From: a bacterium
GTDB lineage: Bacteria; Margulisbacteria; Marinamargulisbacteria; SXXA01
Length of the DNA stretch: 6,870 nucleotides
Assembly (NCBI GenBank): GCA_010027915.1
Contig: RGUG01000069.1
Coordinates: 1-6,870 of the forward strand
Direction: 5' to 3'
The notes beneath the pieces are model-generated. The model saw only the letters and a list, made by a program, of their open reading frames with translations, had not been told where the DNA came from and did no database searches. The position numbers were made by a program, and so were the translations under genes. This document shows, in pieces, positions 5,979-6,870 of this stretch (the first letter of the stretch is position 1; each line of letters starts with the position of its first letter).

Positions 5979-5985
5979 GGAAGGA
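5979..5985 (+). promoter_or_regulatory. Ribosome binding site supporting a TTG start
   Basis: GGAAGGA ends 4 nt before the TTG at 5990. The nearby ATG at 5977 opens a different frame that stops after 15 codons, and the next in-frame ATG is at residue 64. The site therefore favours the TTG start. Confidence 0.65.
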
Positions 5986-5989
5986 TCCC

Positions 5990-6856
5990 TTGATTCAAAA
6001 CAGTATACAGGAAAAATTAAGTAGAGAGGGAAAAAGACATCGTAACTCAACAAAAACTCCTATATCTGATAGTTTATTAATATCAACTAAGTCATATATA
6101 ACAATCATCACTCTTGATGGACAAATAAAAATCAACGATAACGCTCTTTATTATTTGAAAACATGGTCGCAACGAATCAATATGCTTCCTCTACTGACTG
6201 ATGGCACGAGTAACCCTTATGAAACTATATCAACATTTAATGTGTCTACATCTTATCTAATGAGATTAATTTGTATTGCTATTGCATCTTATGAATGCTA
6301 CCAATTTTCTACTGATCCATATCAAGAACAATTTACAGAAAGAAAGATTAAGCAAATCCTTCGTATGTTTGATGCTCACAATCGTGACGAGATGACAAGT
6401 TTTTACAATGACGAAATGGAAATAAATGAACATAAACTTACAGAATTTATGCAAAGTATAGGGTTAGCAAAACCGATTGATTATTCTGGCAAATGGATTT
6501 TACCAGCTAGTTTTTTAGAGAAGGTTCGTGTACAAATAGATACTATGGATCCACATTTTACTCTACCACAGTATACAGTAATTGCTATATTGTCATATTT
6601 TGAATATCTTAATAATACACACCCTGAAAAAGTTGAAGGACTTAACATAGAGGTTTCATTACTTGAAAATCAAAGCCAAGATGGACTAACAACTTGGATT
6701 CCAGAATCAACTATTAAAATTGGAAACATATCTATTGAGTTGTATATAAATAAGATTATCTCTTACGAGATTGAATATCATAGTATGCCTACTATATTGT
6801 TTTCTCTACTATATACATCCAGACATACACGAACACCACAAGAAAAACTTTTTTAG
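5990..6856 (+). CDS. Hypothetical protein with a possible SKP1/BTB-like N-terminus
   Basis: This 288-residue protein is encoded in AT-rich DNA and starts at TTG. Residues 1-30 are basic and polar, probably disordered. Residues about 36-102 resemble the SKP1/BTB fold when compared from memory with human SKP1. YITIITLDGQIKIN (36-49) parallels the SKP1 strand pair around SSDGEIFEV, and YYLKTWSQRINML (54-66) parallels the helix after it. After a short loop, YETISTFNV (77-85) and SYLMRLICIAIASY (88-101) parallel its VPLPNVNAAILKKVIQW. Residues 103-288 are unrecognised and mixed helix and strand, with no signal peptide. Fourteen of 34 isoleucine codons are ATA, against none of ten in argF, marking it as foreign or from a different compositional zone. 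In eukaryotes SKP1 joins F-box proteins to cullin ubiquitin ligases; bacterial proteins with such folds are sometimes effectors, but no secretion signal is evident. Only 14 bases follow the stop, with no visible terminator. Confidence 0.75.
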   Translation: MIQNSIQEKLSREGKRHRNSTKTPISDSLLISTKSYITIITLDGQIKINDNALYYLKTWSQRINMLPLLTDGTSNPYETISTFNVSTSYLMRLICIAIASYECYQFSTDPYQEQFTERKIKQILRMFDAHNRDEMTSFYNDEMEINEHKLTEFMQSIGLAKPIDYSGKWILPASFLEKVRVQIDTMDPHFTLPQYTVIAILSYFEYLNNTHPEKVEGLNIEVSLLENQSQDGLTTWIPESTIKIGNISIELYINKIISYEIEYHSMPTILFSLLYTSRHTRTPQEKLF

Positions 6857-6870
6857 AAGATATTGCTACT

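Noticed and set aside
6266..6454. 62-residue minus-strand ORF opposite the 288-residue gene
   Set aside because: It is a hydrophobic antisense shadow in AT-rich DNA with no ribosome binding site.

Overview
The window joins two kinds of DNA at a tRNA gene. Positions 1 to about 5830 are moderately GC-rich (mid-50s percent by eye) with G-rich coding strands. All convincing genes there lie on the minus strand. From about 5907 to the right edge the DNA is AT-rich (about one third GC in the lines counted) and holds one plus-strand gene. The housekeeping genes look like those of a Gram-negative, probably proteobacterial, bacterium. Two unfamiliar genes beside the tRNA show faint similarity to eukaryotic folds (RhoGAP and SKP1/BTB). 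That would suit a bacterium living in or on protists, but I cannot name the lineage.

The minus-strand run, read from right to left, is argF (ornithine carbamoyltransferase), a 23S rRNA uracil-5 methyltransferase (RlmD/RumA family), an exported glutathione peroxidase, a class I CPD photolyase, and the first 16 codons of a probable membrane protein at the left edge. The genes overlap by 19 nt, lie 12 nt apart, or overlap in ATGA stop/start junctions, so they are probably one operon. A candidate promoter lies just upstream of argF. The predicted transcript starts in a tract of alternating C and T runs that ends at a strong Shine-Dalgarno sequence, which makes TTG at 4262 a better argF start than the upstream ATG. 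Arginine synthesis, rRNA modification, peroxide defence and UV repair have no single shared pathway; the last two would both serve stress protection.

Positions 4314-4724 contain no convincing gene apart from the argF promoter. A small plus-strand ORF with reasonable codon structure and an overlapping minus-strand ORF are both weak candidates. Further right is a 356-residue minus-strand gene of unknown function whose second half resembles a RhoGAP domain lacking the catalytic residues.

Positions 5834-5906 encode a well-folded tRNA with anticodon UAU (isoleucine, AUA codon), with an unexpected G37 and no encoded CCA. A perfect hairpin terminator follows. The AT-rich DNA begins straight after it, with good sigma70-type promoters and a TTG-started 288-residue protein with an SKP1/BTB-like N-terminus. 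The arrangement looks like the left edge of a horizontally acquired island at a tRNA gene. No integrase or second attachment site is visible, so this remains an inference.
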